A DNA stretch of 64,000 nt from Streptomyces sp. S.PB5 (GCF_030403745.1 NZ_JAQMWP010000009.1:372001-436000), one strand, 5' to 3'. Shown: positions 8,294 through 16,904, counted from the first letter of the stretch. Made by a program: numbers and translations. The notes: generated by a model from the sequence alone, not told the origin.

Positions 8294-8995
8294 TCAGCGG
8301 CTGCTGCTCGCCCCACGTCGGCGCATGCCGAAGTAGACGGCGCCTCCGCCGATGGCGACCAGGGCGGCCGCCACGCCGGCGATGATGCCGGTGTTGGAGT
8401 TGGCGCCGGTCTCGGCGAGGTTGGAGTCACCGGCCGCCGGGGTCGGGGCGTTGCTCGGGGTCGAGGCCGGGGCCGTGCTCTCGCTCTCCGAGGCCGACGG
8501 GGTCGGGCTCGGGGATTCCTCGGCCGGGGTGGACGCGGAGTCCGACGGGGACGGGGTGGCCGTCGGGGTCGGGGACTCCTCCTCCTCCTTGCAGGCCGTG
8601 GCCGGGGTCGTCAGGTTGGGCTTGATGTCCTCGTCGACGTAGCCCTTGGCCGTGACGTGGACGCGGTACTCGGCGTTCGGCTTCCAGTCCTCGGTGAAGG
8701 TGATGGTGGTGCCTTGGCGAGAACCCTTCACCACCTGCTCGCCGACCTTCTTCAGGTCGGCGCCGTTGTTCTGCAGGTAGACGGTGATGGTCGCCGGCAC
8801 GCCGGCCGGGTCCACGTCGGTGACGGTGATGATGCCGTTCTTGCCGTCGCACTTGGCTTCGGCGGAGAACTCGTTGATGTTGCAGGCGATCGCGTTGCCT
8901 GCGACGCCGAGCGCGAGCGCGGCTGCGGCGGAGGCGACACCGAGGGCACGCGCGGAACGTGCGACGGTGCGACGGGATATGGACAGAACTGGCAC
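8294..8995 (-). CDS. LAETG-anchored (class E sortase substrate-type) surface protein
   Basis: 233 aa secreted protein. Signal peptide with twin Arg (SISRRTVARSARALG) and a hydrophobic core ending near residue 37; mature N-terminal domain to about residue 135 with beta-rich sequence (GIITVTDVDPAGVPATITVYL) and three Cys; a Ser/Thr/Pro/Glu-rich stalk; then the sorting signal LAETG at 193-197, a hydrophobic stretch and RRR tail. LAXTG is the class E sortase signal of high-GC Gram-positives. The start is GTG with AAAGGA upstream, behind a near-consensus promoter at 9080-9107. Ligand or adhesive role unknown. Confidence 0.9.
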   Translation of the reverse strand: MPVLSISRRTVARSARALGVASAAAALALGVAGNAIACNINEFSAEAKCDGKNGIITVTDVDPAGVPATITVYLQNNGADLKKVGEQVVKGSRQGTTITFTEDWKPNAEYRVHVTAKGYVDEDIKPNLTTPATACKEEEESPTPTATPSPSDSASTPAEESPSPTPSASESESTAPASTPSNAPTPAAGDSNLAETGANSNTGIIAGVAAALVAIGGGAVYFGMRRRGASSSR

Positions 8996-9079
8996 GTTTG
9001 TCCTTTACAAGGGGTGCAAATGCGGGGGGTTGAGGGAGAGGTGATGGTGAGGCATCACGCTTCCCTGGAGACTCACAGG

Positions 9080-9107
9080 TTTATAAGTGCAGCATAAGGA
9101 GTGTCAA
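9080..9107 (-). promoter_or_regulatory. Sigma70-type (HrdB-like) promoter of the LAETG gene
   Basis: On the minus strand TTGACA (9107-9102), a 16-bp spacer and TATAAA (9085-9080). This is unusually close to consensus for Streptomyces and lies in a locally AT-rich stretch. It implies a leader of about 75-80 nt before the GTG at 8995. Confidence 0.75.
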
Positions 9108-9145
9108 CGTGTAGAGGCGTCAACTGTGTTGCTTTTGCCGACTTA

Positions 9146-10267
9146 TTAAGCGCCAAGACGTTTCAACGCCGCTGGAGCCTCCTCGATTCGGTCAACCAGG
9201 GCGATTCGCGACTCCATCGACCGCTCCCGGGCGAGTGCCTGCAACAGCGGCCACGTCGGCAGCCTCTCGGTCCAGTGCGCCCGGTCCACGAGCACCATCG
9301 GCGTCGGCTTCCCGCGCGACTCGTAGTAGTTGGGCGTCGCGTTGTCGAAGATCTCCTGTACGGTCCCGGCGGCGCCCGGAAGGAACACCACACCGGCGTT
9401 CGAGCGGGCCAGCAGGCCGTCCTCGCGGGTGGCGTTGGCGAAGTACTTGGCGATGTGCGAGGCGAAGGGGTTCGGCGGCTCATGGCCGTAGAACCAGGTC
9501 GGGATGCCGACGGAGGTGCCGCCGCGCGGCCAGCGGGACCGCACGTCGAAGGCGGCCGCCGCCCAGTCCGTGACGGAGGGCGTGAACTTCGGTGCCTTGG
9601 CGAGGAGTTGGAGGACCTCGGCCAGCATTCCGTCGTCGAAGGGCGCGGCGTACGCGCCCAGGTTCGCCGCCTCCATCGCACCGGGGCCGCCGCCCGTGGC
9701 CACCGTGAAGCCGGCTCGGGTCAGCTCACGGCCGAGGCGCGCGGCACCGGCGTACGCGTCCGTGCCGCGGGCCATCGCGTGGCCGCCCATGACGCCGACG
9801 ACCCTTGTGCCCCTGAGCAGTTCGTCGATCGCGTCCGAGACGGCGTCGTCGTGGATCGAGCGGAGCATCGAGGCGAGTATGTCCCCGTCGGCCTTCGTCT
9901 CCTGGAACCAGGCGTACGCACGGGCGTCGAGCGTTTCCTCGTACCCCTTGTCGAGACCGGCGAAGAGTTCGTCCGGGGAGTAGAGCAGGCCCCGGTACGG
10001 GTCGAAGGGGAGGTCCGGGGCGGGCGGGAAGACCATCGCGCCGTCCGCGCGGACCTTCGCCGCCGCGTCCTCGCGCATCGGGCAGCCGAGGAAGACGGCG
10101 CCCGCGGTGTCCGTGGCGAGCAACTCCCTTGTGCGGTCCGTCAGATCGACGGCCTGCACGCGGAAGCCGGCGAGGGTGCCGCGGGCCGAGACCGTCGCGT
10201 CGAACTCGTCGAGGGTCTCGATCTCACGGTCGTCGTGGTGGGCCGCATGGGCGGGCATCGTCTGCAC
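9146..10267 (-). CDS. LOG family (Rossmann-fold, lysine-decarboxylase-like) protein
   Basis: 373 aa. The second half carries the LOG family nucleotide-binding hallmarks: GVMGGHAMARG, then TGGGPGAMEAANLGA, and the PGGxGTxxE equivalent as LPGAAGTVQEIFDNA (second Gly replaced by Ala). LOG enzymes release cytokinin bases from nucleotides, but this protein is about twice the usual 190 aa, with a long N-terminal domain and an insertion between the two motifs, so it is probably a different nucleotide phosphoribohydrolase or a DprA/LOG-fold regulator. Start is GTG at 10267 or ATG at 10258. Confidence 0.8.
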   Translation of the reverse strand: MQTMPAHAAHHDDREIETLDEFDATVSARGTLAGFRVQAVDLTDRTRELLATDTAGAVFLGCPMREDAAAKVRADGAMVFPPAPDLPFDPYRGLLYSPDELFAGLDKGYEETLDARAYAWFQETKADGDILASMLRSIHDDAVSDAIDELLRGTRVVGVMGGHAMARGTDAYAGAARLGRELTRAGFTVATGGGPGAMEAANLGAYAAPFDDGMLAEVLQLLAKAPKFTPSVTDWAAAAFDVRSRWPRGGTSVGIPTWFYGHEPPNPFASHIAKYFANATREDGLLARSNAGVVFLPGAAGTVQEIFDNATPNYYESRGKPTPMVLVDRAHWTERLPTWPLLQALARERSMESRIALVDRIEEAPAALKRLGA

Positions 10268-10341
10268 CCGCCCATGCTATGCACGGCCTCTGCTCTGCAT
10301 GGCTTCCGCGGTGGTGTCCGCGGTGGTGTCCGCAGGGGGGT

Positions 10342-10761
10342 TCAGCCTGCCAGTGCGGCCGGGTCCATCCACACGACCTCCCAGGTGTGGCCGTCGAGGT
10401 CGTCGAAGGCGCGGCCGTACATGAAGCCGGGGTCCTGGACCTTGTCCGACACCGTGCCGCCCGCGGCGGCGGCCTTCTCGACCAGCTCGTCGACCTTCTC
10501 GCGGCTCTCGGCGCTCAGACAGATCAGCACCTCGCTGGTCGTGGTGGCGTCCGCGATGTCCTTCTTCGTGAAGGTCGAGTAGAACGGCTTCGTCAGCAGC
10601 ATCGCGACGATCGTGTCGCTGATCACCACGGATGCCGCGTTCTCGTCGCTGAACTGGGCGTTGATCGAGTAGCCGAGCTCGGTGAAGAACTTCTTCGAGG
10701 CGTCGAGGTCGTTGACCGGCAGGTTGAGGAAGACCATCTGCTGGTAGGGCGTGGCGGTCAT
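10342..10761 (-). CDS. VOC (glyoxalase/extradiol) family protein
   Basis: 139 aa. Typical single VOC unit with two beta-alpha-beta-beta-beta modules: MVFLNLPVNDLDASKKFFTE at the start and the closing FDDLDGHTWEVVWMDP, resembling PhnB/YaeR-like glyoxalase relatives. The final Glu in TWEVV is a usual metal-ligand position; the N-terminal metal His is not obvious. RBS GGGAGAG precedes the ATG. Function beyond the fold cannot be assigned. Confidence 0.85.
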   Translation of the reverse strand: MTATPYQQMVFLNLPVNDLDASKKFFTELGYSINAQFSDENAASVVISDTIVAMLLTKPFYSTFTKKDIADATTTSEVLICLSAESREKVDELVEKAAAAGGTVSDKVQDPGFMYGRAFDDLDGHTWEVVWMDPAALAG

Positions 10762-10861
10762 GTCGGGTCTCTCCCATCGGGGTTGTTGTGTTCGGTGGGT
10801 AGACCGGGGCGCCGATCGGAACTCATCGGTGGGCGGTCACTTTTTTCTTACGAGCCGCGGG

Positions 10862-12427
10862 TCAGGGGGTCAGGGGCATCGCTGCGAGCTCCGCGACGAG
10901 GAGGGTGAGGGGGCCGAAGAGGGCGAGCACTGCGGCTGTGCGGAGGGCGGCTGCGCTGCGGAGCATCGTTGCCGGGGCGCCGAGGCGGAGGAGGGCGGCG
11001 GTGGTGTCCGCGCGGGCCTGTTTCGCCTCCGCTGCCGCGGTGAGGAGGGTCGCGAGGGCGCAGCCCGTCACCAGGAGGGTGCCGAGGGTGGTGAGCGGGC
11101 CGAAGGTGTCCGTCGTGGGGTTGTGGAGTTCCGCCATGGCGTAGGTGGCGGAGGCCACTGCGCAGACCACGCCCAGGGGGCGGCCGATGCGGGTGGCTTC
11201 CTCCATGAGGACCCGGCCCGCGAGCAGGCGCAGGGCGCCCGGGTGGAGCGACTGGAGGAGGCGGCCGCAGAGGTGCGTGAGGCCGGGGCCGGCCAGGGCG
11301 AGGCCGGTGGCGGTGAGGAGCCAGCCGAGGAGGACCGCGGTGGGGCCGGGGGTGAGGCCGCCGGGCATGGTGAGGGTGGGGGTGTTGGTGGCTCGGGCGG
11401 AGTAGGCCTCTACGGCCAGGCCTGCGGCGAGTACGGCGATGCCCCAGGGGAGGCCCTTGGGGGCGTCCTTGGGCGGCTGGGGGAGGTTGTGGGGGGCGAG
11501 GTCGGTGGGCGGGTGCTCGTGGGTGGGGGTTGCTGTGGCGGGGGTTTCGCTTGTCCGCGCTTGCGGGGTGCCTCCCTCGGAGGGGGGACCCCCAGCGCCC
11601 ACCCGTGCCGCCCCAGCGGCACGACCGCCCGCAGGCTGGGCGGGCGCGGCCGGCTCAGCGGATTCGGCAGTGCCGCCGGGCTCGCGGCCGTAAGTCCCCG
11701 CGTCGCGGCGGCCGTCGGTACCCGCGTCGCCATGACCGTCGGTGCCAGTGACGCTGCGGCCGTCGGTACCCGTGGCGCCGCGACCGCCCGTCCCCCCGCG
11801 GCGGAGCTGGGAGCCGAATCTTCCGTAGGTGCCGAAGGTTTCCCTTGTGCTCGTTCTGCCGTATGCGCCGAAGCGGCCGTAGGAGCGGGCGGCTTGTCGG
11901 GTTGTGGCTGTGCGGGTGTCCTTCGGGCGGTGGAGGAGGGCGACTGCCACCGAGGCGGTCACCGGGACCAGGCCCAGCAGGGTCAGGGCTGCCGGGAGCG
12001 GGAGGGATTCGCCCGCTGCCAGGAATTCCGCCGCCGCTCCGTCGAAGGGCATGCCCGTCAGGTCGCCCCGCAGGTGGAGGAAGAACAGCAGCGCCAGCAT
12101 GGAGCCCAGCGTGCAGGACAGGGCCGTTGTCGCCGCCGAGACGGCCATCAGGCGGGCTGGGCCCAGGCCGATCGCCGCGAGGCCCGGGCGGGGGCGGGTG
12201 CCCGGGTCCGTGCGGGCGACCGTGACCGCGAAGTAGACCGTTGCGGCCAGCGGCGTCAGGCACCACGCCAGGCGGAGCAGCGAACCCGACGGGTCGTCCT
12301 GGTGGGTCATCGCGTAGCCGAGGGTGCACAGCAGGAGGAAGCCGGTGCCTGCCGCCGCCGTCGCCACCAGCAGGCGGCGCAGCTGGACGGCCGGCTTCGC
12401 GCCGCGGGTCAGACGGAGAGCGACCAC
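10862..12427 (-). CDS. ABC transporter permease with a low-complexity linker
   Basis: 521 aa from the GTG at 12425-12427, overlapping the ATPase end by 19 nt; an uninterrupted frame extends further upstream but only as a shadow of the ATPase. Two hydrophobic blocks: about four segments in residues 15-175 (LLVATAAAGTGFLLLCTLGY, LMAVSAATTALSCTLGSMLA) and four in residues 310-521 (ending LALFGPLTLLVAELAAM). Between them a 125-residue soluble linker holds 8-residue repeats of TGTDGR type and an in-frame copy of dispersed repeat family 2. It resembles FtsX-like or multi-exporter permeases in pairing with an adjacent MacB-type ATPase, but no FtsX domain is certain. Substrate unknown. Confidence 0.75.
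   Translation of the reverse strand: MVALRLTRGAKPAVQLRRLLVATAAAGTGFLLLCTLGYAMTHQDDPSGSLLRLAWCLTPLAATVYFAVTVARTDPGTRPRPGLAAIGLGPARLMAVSAATTALSCTLGSMLALLFFLHLRGDLTGMPFDGAAAEFLAAGESLPLPAALTLLGLVPVTASVAVALLHRPKDTRTATTRQAARSYGRFGAYGRTSTRETFGTYGRFGSQLRRGGTGGRGATGTDGRSVTGTDGHGDAGTDGRRDAGTYGREPGGTAESAEPAAPAQPAGGRAAGAARVGAGGPPSEGGTPQARTSETPATATPTHEHPPTDLAPHNLPQPPKDAPKGLPWGIAVLAAGLAVEAYSARATNTPTLTMPGGLTPGPTAVLLGWLLTATGLALAGPGLTHLCGRLLQSLHPGALRLLAGRVLMEEATRIGRPLGVVCAVASATYAMAELHNPTTDTFGPLTTLGTLLVTGCALATLLTAAAEAKQARADTTAALLRLGAPATMLRSAAALRTAAVLALFGPLTLLVAELAAMPLTP
11524..11660 (-). repeat. Dispersed repeat family 2, copy inside a coding sequence
   Basis: Same block order as the copy at 7781-7900: GGGGGTTGCTGTGGCGGGGG, GCTTGTCCGCGCTTGCGGGG, TGCCTCCC, CCCCCAGCGCCCACCCGTG, CCGCCCCAGCGGCAC. 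It is read in frame by the permease gene as RVGAGGPPSEGGTPQAR and neighbours, forming part of its linker. Confidence 0.75.
11690..11790 (-). repeat. 24-bp tandem repeat within permease linker
   Basis: Four imperfect 24-bp units encoding ATGTDGRS, VTGTDGHG, DAGTDGRR and DAGTYGRE. Flanking TYGRFG/AYGR sequence suggests further decayed units. The repeats keep the frame open and extend the soluble linker. Confidence 0.7.
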
Positions 12428-13158
12428 GCGGCCCGGCCTTCCGACTCGGTGACCGGGGGGAGGTGGACCGTGTTCACCCTGCGGCCGTCCAGGAGGGAGA
12501 TCGTGCGGTCGGCCAGTGCCGCCGTTTCCGCCTCGTGCGTCGCCAGGACCACCGTGATGCCGTGCGAGCGGGCCGCCGTGGTGAGGGTGCGGAGCACGTG
12601 GGCGCGGTCCGCGCGGTGCAGCGGGGCTGTCGGTTCGTCCGCGAACAGGACCGTGGGGGCCGGGGCCAACGCCCTCGCGATGCAGACCCGCTGGCGTTCC
12701 GCCTGCTGCAGCTCGTGCGGGCGCTTCCTCGTCTTGTCGCCCACGTCCAGGCGCTCCAGCCACTCCAGGGCCGCCGTCTTCGCGCGGCGGCGGCTCGTGC
12801 CGCGGAGCATCAGGGGGAGGGCCGCGTTCTCCCAGACGTTCAGCTCGGGGACGAGGACCGGGGCCGGGTCGATCCAGCCGAAGCGGTCGCGGCGCAGACG
12901 CTCGCGGGTGCCCGGGCCCATCGTGTGGACGGGCACGCTGTTGAACCAGACCTCGCCGCGCTGGGCCGGGACCAGGCCGGACAGACAGTGCAGGAGGGTC
13001 GTCTTGCCGCTGCCGCGCGGGCCGCTGACGGCGAGGATCTCGCCCTCCTGGACGCCGAGCGAGACCCCGCCGAGGCCGGGGGAGCCGTCCTTGTGGGTGA
13101 AGTGCAGGGCGCGTGCCCAAAGGACGTCGTTGTCGGGCGGGGCCACCATCGCGTACAC
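12409..13158 (-). CDS. ABC transporter ATP-binding protein with degenerate signature
   Basis: 249 aa, MacB/LolD-like ATPase. Walker A GPRGSGKTT near residue 45, Q-loop region and Walker B VLFADEPTAPL with a switch His in LATHEAETAALA. The usual LSGGQ signature is replaced by LQQAERQRV, so the Ser and both Gly that contact ATP of the partner subunit are gone; D-loop is also altered (APLH instead of SALD). It is followed by the overlapping permease gene. It could be a regulatory or weakly active exporter ATPase. Confidence 0.85.
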   Translation of the reverse strand: MYAMVAPPDNDVLWARALHFTHKDGSPGLGGVSLGVQEGEILAVSGPRGSGKTTLLHCLSGLVPAQRGEVWFNSVPVHTMGPGTRERLRRDRFGWIDPAPVLVPELNVWENAALPLMLRGTSRRRAKTAALEWLERLDVGDKTRKRPHELQQAERQRVCIARALAPAPTVLFADEPTAPLHRADRAHVLRTLTTAARSHGITVVLATHEAETAALADRTISLLDGRRVNTVHLPPVTESEGRAAWSLSV

Positions 13159-13269
13159 CTCGGTTCAGATCCTTTTGCCTTGCCAAATCCCCCGTGCGGG
13201 GGAACGAAGACAGGGCCGATCGGTTACCAGGCACGCTAGAGAGACGGGGCCGGAACCCCGGACAGCACG

Positions 13270-13315
13270 CGGCCCGGGGTGCACCGTTCTCACTCGGACG
13301 GGTGCACCCGGGCCG
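13270..13315 (-). terminator. Terminator hairpin between aminotransferase and ABC genes
   Basis: CGGCCCGGG pairs with CCCGGGCCG and the inner GTGCACC/GGTGCAC extends the stem, with a loop of about 12 nt. It lies 38 nt after the aminotransferase stop on the minus strand and separates it from the ATPase gene. Confidence 0.7.
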
Positions 13316-13353
13316 TATAAGCGGCTAACCGCTGAGCGGCTGACCGCCGGAGG

Positions 13354-14718
13354 CTAGAGCTTGGTCCAGGCCTCGGTCAGCGTCGCGCGCAGGATCTGCT
13401 CGATCTCGTCGAAGGTCCCCTGGTCGGAGATCAGCGGCGGGGCGAGCTGGACGACCGGGTCGCCACGGTCGTCGGCGCGGCAGTACAGGCCGTTGTCGTA
13501 CAGCGCCTTGGAGAGGAAGCCGTAGAGGACCCGCTCGGTCTCGTCGGCGTCGAAGGACTCCTTGGTGGCCTTGTCCTTGACGAGCTCGATGCCGTAGAAG
13601 AAGCCGTTTCCGCGGACGTCGCCGACGATCGGCAGGTCGTGGAGCTTCTCCAGGGTGGCGCGGAAGGCGCCCTCGTTGTCGAGGACGTGCTGGTTGAGGC
13701 CCTCGCGCTCGAACAGGTCGAGGTTGGCGAGGCCGACCGCCGCGGAGACCGGGTGGCCGCCGAAGGTGTAGCCGTGCAGGAAGGTGTTGTCGCCCTTGTA
13801 GAACGGCTCGGCGAGGCGGTCGGAGATGATGCAGGCGCCGATCGGGGAGTAGCCCGAGGTCATGCCCTTGGCGCAGGTGATCATGTCCGGGACGTAGTCG
13901 AACTTGTCGCAGGCGAAGGTCGTGCCGAGGCGGCCGAAGGCGCAGATCGTCTCGTCGGAGACGAGCAGGACGTCGTACTGGTCGCAGATCTCGCGCACCC
14001 GCTGGAAGTAGCCGGGCGGGGGCGGGAAGCAGCCGCCCGCGTTCTGGACCGGCTCCAGGAAGACCGCGGCGACCGTGTCCGGGCCCTCGAAGAGGATCTG
14101 CTGCTCGATCTGGTCGGCGGCCCAGCGGCCGAAGGCCTCGGGGTCGTCGCCGAAGAGCGGGGCGCGGTAGATGTTGGTGTTCGGGACCTTGTGCGCGCCG
14201 GGGACCAGCGGCTCGAAGGGGGCCTTGAGGGCCGGCAGGCCGGTGATGGACAGGGCGCCCTGCGGGGTGCCGTGGTAGGCGACCGCGCGGGAGATGACCT
14301 TGTACTTGGTGGGCTTGCCGGTGAGCTTGAAGTACTGCTTGGCGAGCTTCCAGGCGGTCTCGACCGCCTCGCCGCCGCCGGTGGTGAAGAAGACCTTGTT
14401 GAGGTCGCCGGGGGCCTCGTGCGCGAGGCGCTCGGCCAGTTCGACGGCCTTCGGGTGGGCGTAGGACCACACCGGGAAGAACGCGAGTTCCTGCGCCTGC
14501 TTGAAGGCGGTCTCGGCGAGTTCCGTACGGCCGTGGCCGGCCTGGACCACGAACAGGCCCGCGAGACCGTCGAGGTAGCGCTTGCCCTTGTCGTCGTAGA
14601 TGTAGGTGCCCTCACCCCGGACGATGGTCGGGACCGGGGAGTTCTCGTACGAGGACATGCGGGTGAAGTGCATCCACAGGTGGTCGTACGCGGTCTGGCT
14701 GAGGTCCTTGGAGCTCAC
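13354..14718 (-). CDS. Class III PLP aminotransferase (putrescine/omega-amino acid type)
   Basis: 454 aa. Family features: RGEGTYIYDDKGKRYLDGLAG near residue 35, TTGGGEAVETAWKLA (phosphate-binding turn), VSDETICAFGR with the PLP-pyridine Asp, and the Schiff-base Lys K284 in ITCAKGMTSGYSP. This sequence type matches diamine/beta-alanine/putrescine:pyruvate aminotransferases better than ornithine or GABA enzymes. It is directly downstream of a divergently controlled Lrp regulator and close to an aldehyde dehydrogenase, fitting transamination of putrescine or a related omega-amine to an aldehyde that the dehydrogenase oxidises. Confidence 0.88.
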   Translation of the reverse strand: MSSKDLSQTAYDHLWMHFTRMSSYENSPVPTIVRGEGTYIYDDKGKRYLDGLAGLFVVQAGHGRTELAETAFKQAQELAFFPVWSYAHPKAVELAERLAHEAPGDLNKVFFTTGGGEAVETAWKLAKQYFKLTGKPTKYKVISRAVAYHGTPQGALSITGLPALKAPFEPLVPGAHKVPNTNIYRAPLFGDDPEAFGRWAADQIEQQILFEGPDTVAAVFLEPVQNAGGCFPPPPGYFQRVREICDQYDVLLVSDETICAFGRLGTTFACDKFDYVPDMITCAKGMTSGYSPIGACIISDRLAEPFYKGDNTFLHGYTFGGHPVSAAVGLANLDLFEREGLNQHVLDNEGAFRATLEKLHDLPIVGDVRGNGFFYGIELVKDKATKESFDADETERVLYGFLSKALYDNGLYCRADDRGDPVVQLAPPLISDQGTFDEIEQILRATLTEAWTKL

Positions 14719-14737
14719 GGTTATCGGGTCCTCACGG

Positions 14738-15280
14738 TTATCGGGTTCCCCACATGTAGGTCTGCTTCTTGAGCTTCAGATAAACGAAGCTCTCGGTGGA
14801 GCGCACTCCGGGGATGAGTCGGATGCGTTTGTTGATGACCTCCAGAAGGTGGTCGTCGTCCTCGCAGACGATCTCCACCATCAGGTCGAAGGAGCCGGCG
14901 GTCATCACCACGTACTCGCACTCGGACATGGAGGTCAGCGCGTCGGCCACGGACTCGACATCGCCCTCGACGTGGATGCCCACCATCGCCTGGCGCCGGA
15001 AGCCCACGGTGAGCGGGTCGGTGACGGCGACGATCTGCATCACGCCCTGGTCGAGCAGCTTCTGGACGCGCTGGCGCACGGCCGCCTCGGAGAGGCCCAC
15101 GGCCTTGCCGATGGCGGCGTACGGCCGGCGGCCGTCCTCCTGGAGCTGTTCGATGATGGCGAGGGAGACGGCATCCAGATGAGGAGTGCCGTTCCTGGAC
15201 TCGCGGGAGTCCCTGTGCTCTGCGCTTCGACTGGCCACGACCTCACTGTGCACGACGTCTCGACGGTTTCGCAAGGCCAT
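14738..15280 (-). CDS. Lrp/AsnC family transcriptional regulator
   Basis: 180 aa. N-terminal helix-turn-helix in residues 38-75 (AIIEQLQEDGRRPYAAIGKA, VGLSEAAVRQRVQKLLDQGV) and a C-terminal RAM ligand-binding domain (VGIHVEGDVESVADALTSM, VVMTAGSFDLMVEIVCED, IRLIPGVRSTESF). About 25 residues precede the usual Lrp start, so a later start near VASRSAEHRD is possible. It lies 20 nt upstream of the aminotransferase on the same strand and diverges from the aldehyde dehydrogenase at 15451; it is the likely regulator of both. Confidence 0.9.
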   Translation of the reverse strand: MALRNRRDVVHSEVVASRSAEHRDSRESRNGTPHLDAVSLAIIEQLQEDGRRPYAAIGKAVGLSEAAVRQRVQKLLDQGVMQIVAVTDPLTVGFRRQAMVGIHVEGDVESVADALTSMSECEYVVMTAGSFDLMVEIVCEDDDHLLEVINKRIRLIPGVRSTESFVYLKLKKQTYMWGTR

Positions 15281-15348
15281 AGCGATGAAATTCGTTGTTT
15301 ACGTGAGGGAGACCTGCGGATTTCGCAGCCCTGGCGGGATCGGGGGTG

Positions 15349-15376
15349 TTGAAAACGTGGGCGGGGCGTTTAGGGT
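15349..15376 (+). promoter_or_regulatory. Candidate promoter of the aldehyde dehydrogenase gene
   Basis: TTGAAA (15349-15354), 16-bp spacer, TAGGGT (15371-15376). A transcription start near 15383 would give a leader of about 68 nt before the GTG at 15451. Confidence 0.5.
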
Positions 15377-15391
15377 GGGTGTCTCAACCAA

Positions 15392-15402
15392 TGGACAGTC
15401 CA
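15392..15402. promoter_or_regulatory. Palindrome in Lrp-dehydrogenase intergenic region
   Basis: TGGACAGTCCA is a perfect 11-bp inverted repeat just downstream of the candidate promoter, and AATGGAC recurs 15 bp further on. This is a plausible operator for the adjacent Lrp protein; the link is inference. Confidence 0.4.
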
Positions 15403-15450
15403 GTAATGGACGGTTCGAGCAGGACTTCGATCGGACACAGGAGGCCGGCA

Positions 15451-16890
15451 GTGAGCACCGAGCTGCGTCGTCTGCGCAACTACATCAACGGTGAGTTCCG
15501 GGACGCCGCCGACGGACGGACCACGGACGTCGTCAACCCCGCCACCGGCGAGGCGTACGCGACCGCGCCGCTGTCCGGGCAGGCGGACGTCGACGCCGCG
15601 ATGGCCGCGGCCGCCGCGGCCTTCCCGGGATGGCGCGACACGACGCCCGCCGAGCGGCAGAAGGCCCTCCTGAAGATCGCGGACGCGTTCGAGGAGCGGG
15701 CCGAGGAGCTCATCGCGGCGGAGGTCGAGAACACCGGGAAGCCGACCGGGCTGACGCGGTCGGAGGAGATTCCTCCGATGGTCGACCAGATCCGGTTCTT
15801 CGCCGGTGCGGCGCGGATGCTGGAGGGCCGGTCCGCCGGTGAGTACATGGAGGGGATGACCTCGATCATCCGCCGTGAGCCGGTGGGTGTGTGCGCGCAG
15901 GTCGCGCCCTGGAACTACCCGATGATGATGGCCGTATGGAAGTTCGCGCCGGCGATCGCGGCCGGCAACACGGTCGTTCTGAAGCCGTCGGACACGACCC
16001 CGGCTTCCACCGTCCTCATCGCCGAGATCCTCGGGTCGATCCTCCCCAAGGGTGTCTTCAACGTCGTCACGGGTGACCGTGACACCGGGCGGCTGATGGT
16101 CGAGCACCCGATCCCCGCCATGGCCTCCATCACCGGGTCCGTGCGCGCGGGTATGTCCGTCGCCGAGTCCGCTTCCAAGGACCTCAAGCGGGTTCACCTG
16201 GAGCTGGGCGGCAAGGCGCCGGTCGTCGTCTTCGACGACACCGACATCGCCAAGGCCGTCGAGGACATCTCCGTCGCGGGGTTCTTCAACGCCGGGCAGG
16301 ACTGTACGGCCGCCACGCGTGTCCTCGTGCAGGAGGGCATCCACGACGAGTTCGTCGCCGCGCTCGCGAAGGCCGCCGCCGAGACGAAGACCGGGCAGCC
16401 CGACGACGAGGACGTGCTCTTCGGTCCCCTCAACAACCCGAACCAGCTCAAGCAGGTCTCCGGGTTCATCGAGCGGCTGCCGGCCCACGCGAAGGTCGAG
16501 GCCGGTGGCCACCAGGTCGGTGAGAAGGGGTACTTCTACGCCCCGACCGTCGTTTCCGGGCTCAAGCAGGACGACGAGATCATCCAGAACGAGGTCTTCG
16601 GGCCCGTCATCACCGTCCAGTCCTTCTCCGACGAGGACCAGGCCGTCGAGTGGGCCAACGGCGTGGACTACGCGCTGGCTTCGTCGGTGTGGACCAAGGA
16701 CCACGGGCGCGCGATGCGCATGTCCAAGAGGCTGGACTTCGGGTGCGTGTGGATCAACACGCACATTCCGCTGGTGGCGGAGATGCCGCACGGCGGGTTC
16801 AAGAAGTCCGGGTACGGCAAGGACCTGTCGGGTTACGGGTTTGAGGACTACACGCGGATCAAGCACGTGATGACGTCCCTGGACGCGTAG
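15451..16890 (+). CDS. Aldehyde dehydrogenase (gamma-aminobutyraldehyde dehydrogenase type)
   Basis: 479 aa NAD-dependent dehydrogenase; GTG start preceded by AGGAGG 6 nt away. Catalytic Cys C285 in NAGQDCTAATR, general-base Glu in LELGGKAP, NAD-binding PWNYPMMMAVWKFAPAIAAG and the C-terminal HIPLVAEMPHGGFKKSGYGK. This set, especially AEMPHGG..SGYGKD, is the betaine/aminobutyraldehyde dehydrogenase subgroup (PuuC/PatD-like). Likely oxidises 4-aminobutanal (or 3-aminopropanal) made by the aminotransferase opposite to GABA (or beta-alanine). A terminator follows at 16905-16950. Confidence 0.9.
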   Translation: MSTELRRLRNYINGEFRDAADGRTTDVVNPATGEAYATAPLSGQADVDAAMAAAAAAFPGWRDTTPAERQKALLKIADAFEERAEELIAAEVENTGKPTGLTRSEEIPPMVDQIRFFAGAARMLEGRSAGEYMEGMTSIIRREPVGVCAQVAPWNYPMMMAVWKFAPAIAAGNTVVLKPSDTTPASTVLIAEILGSILPKGVFNVVTGDRDTGRLMVEHPIPAMASITGSVRAGMSVAESASKDLKRVHLELGGKAPVVVFDDTDIAKAVEDISVAGFFNAGQDCTAATRVLVQEGIHDEFVAALAKAAAETKTGQPDDEDVLFGPLNNPNQLKQVSGFIERLPAHAKVEAGGHQVGEKGYFYAPTVVSGLKQDDEIIQNEVFGPVITVQSFSDEDQAVEWANGVDYALASSVWTKDHGRAMRMSKRLDFGCVWINTHIPLVAEMPHGGFKKSGYGKDLSGYGFEDYTRIKHVMTSLDA

Positions 16891-16904
16891 TCCGTACGGC
16901 AGCG

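Noticed and set aside
12428..13234. N-terminal extension of the permease frame to 790 aa
   Set aside because: This part overlaps the ABC ATPase in another frame and reads as low-complexity Pro/Arg sequence. The GTG at 12427 gives the normal 19-nt overlap.
13354..14718. Calling this aminotransferase gabT
   Set aside because: The gene at 44108 has the GabT sequence pattern. This one is closer to the putrescine/omega-amino acid:pyruvate group.
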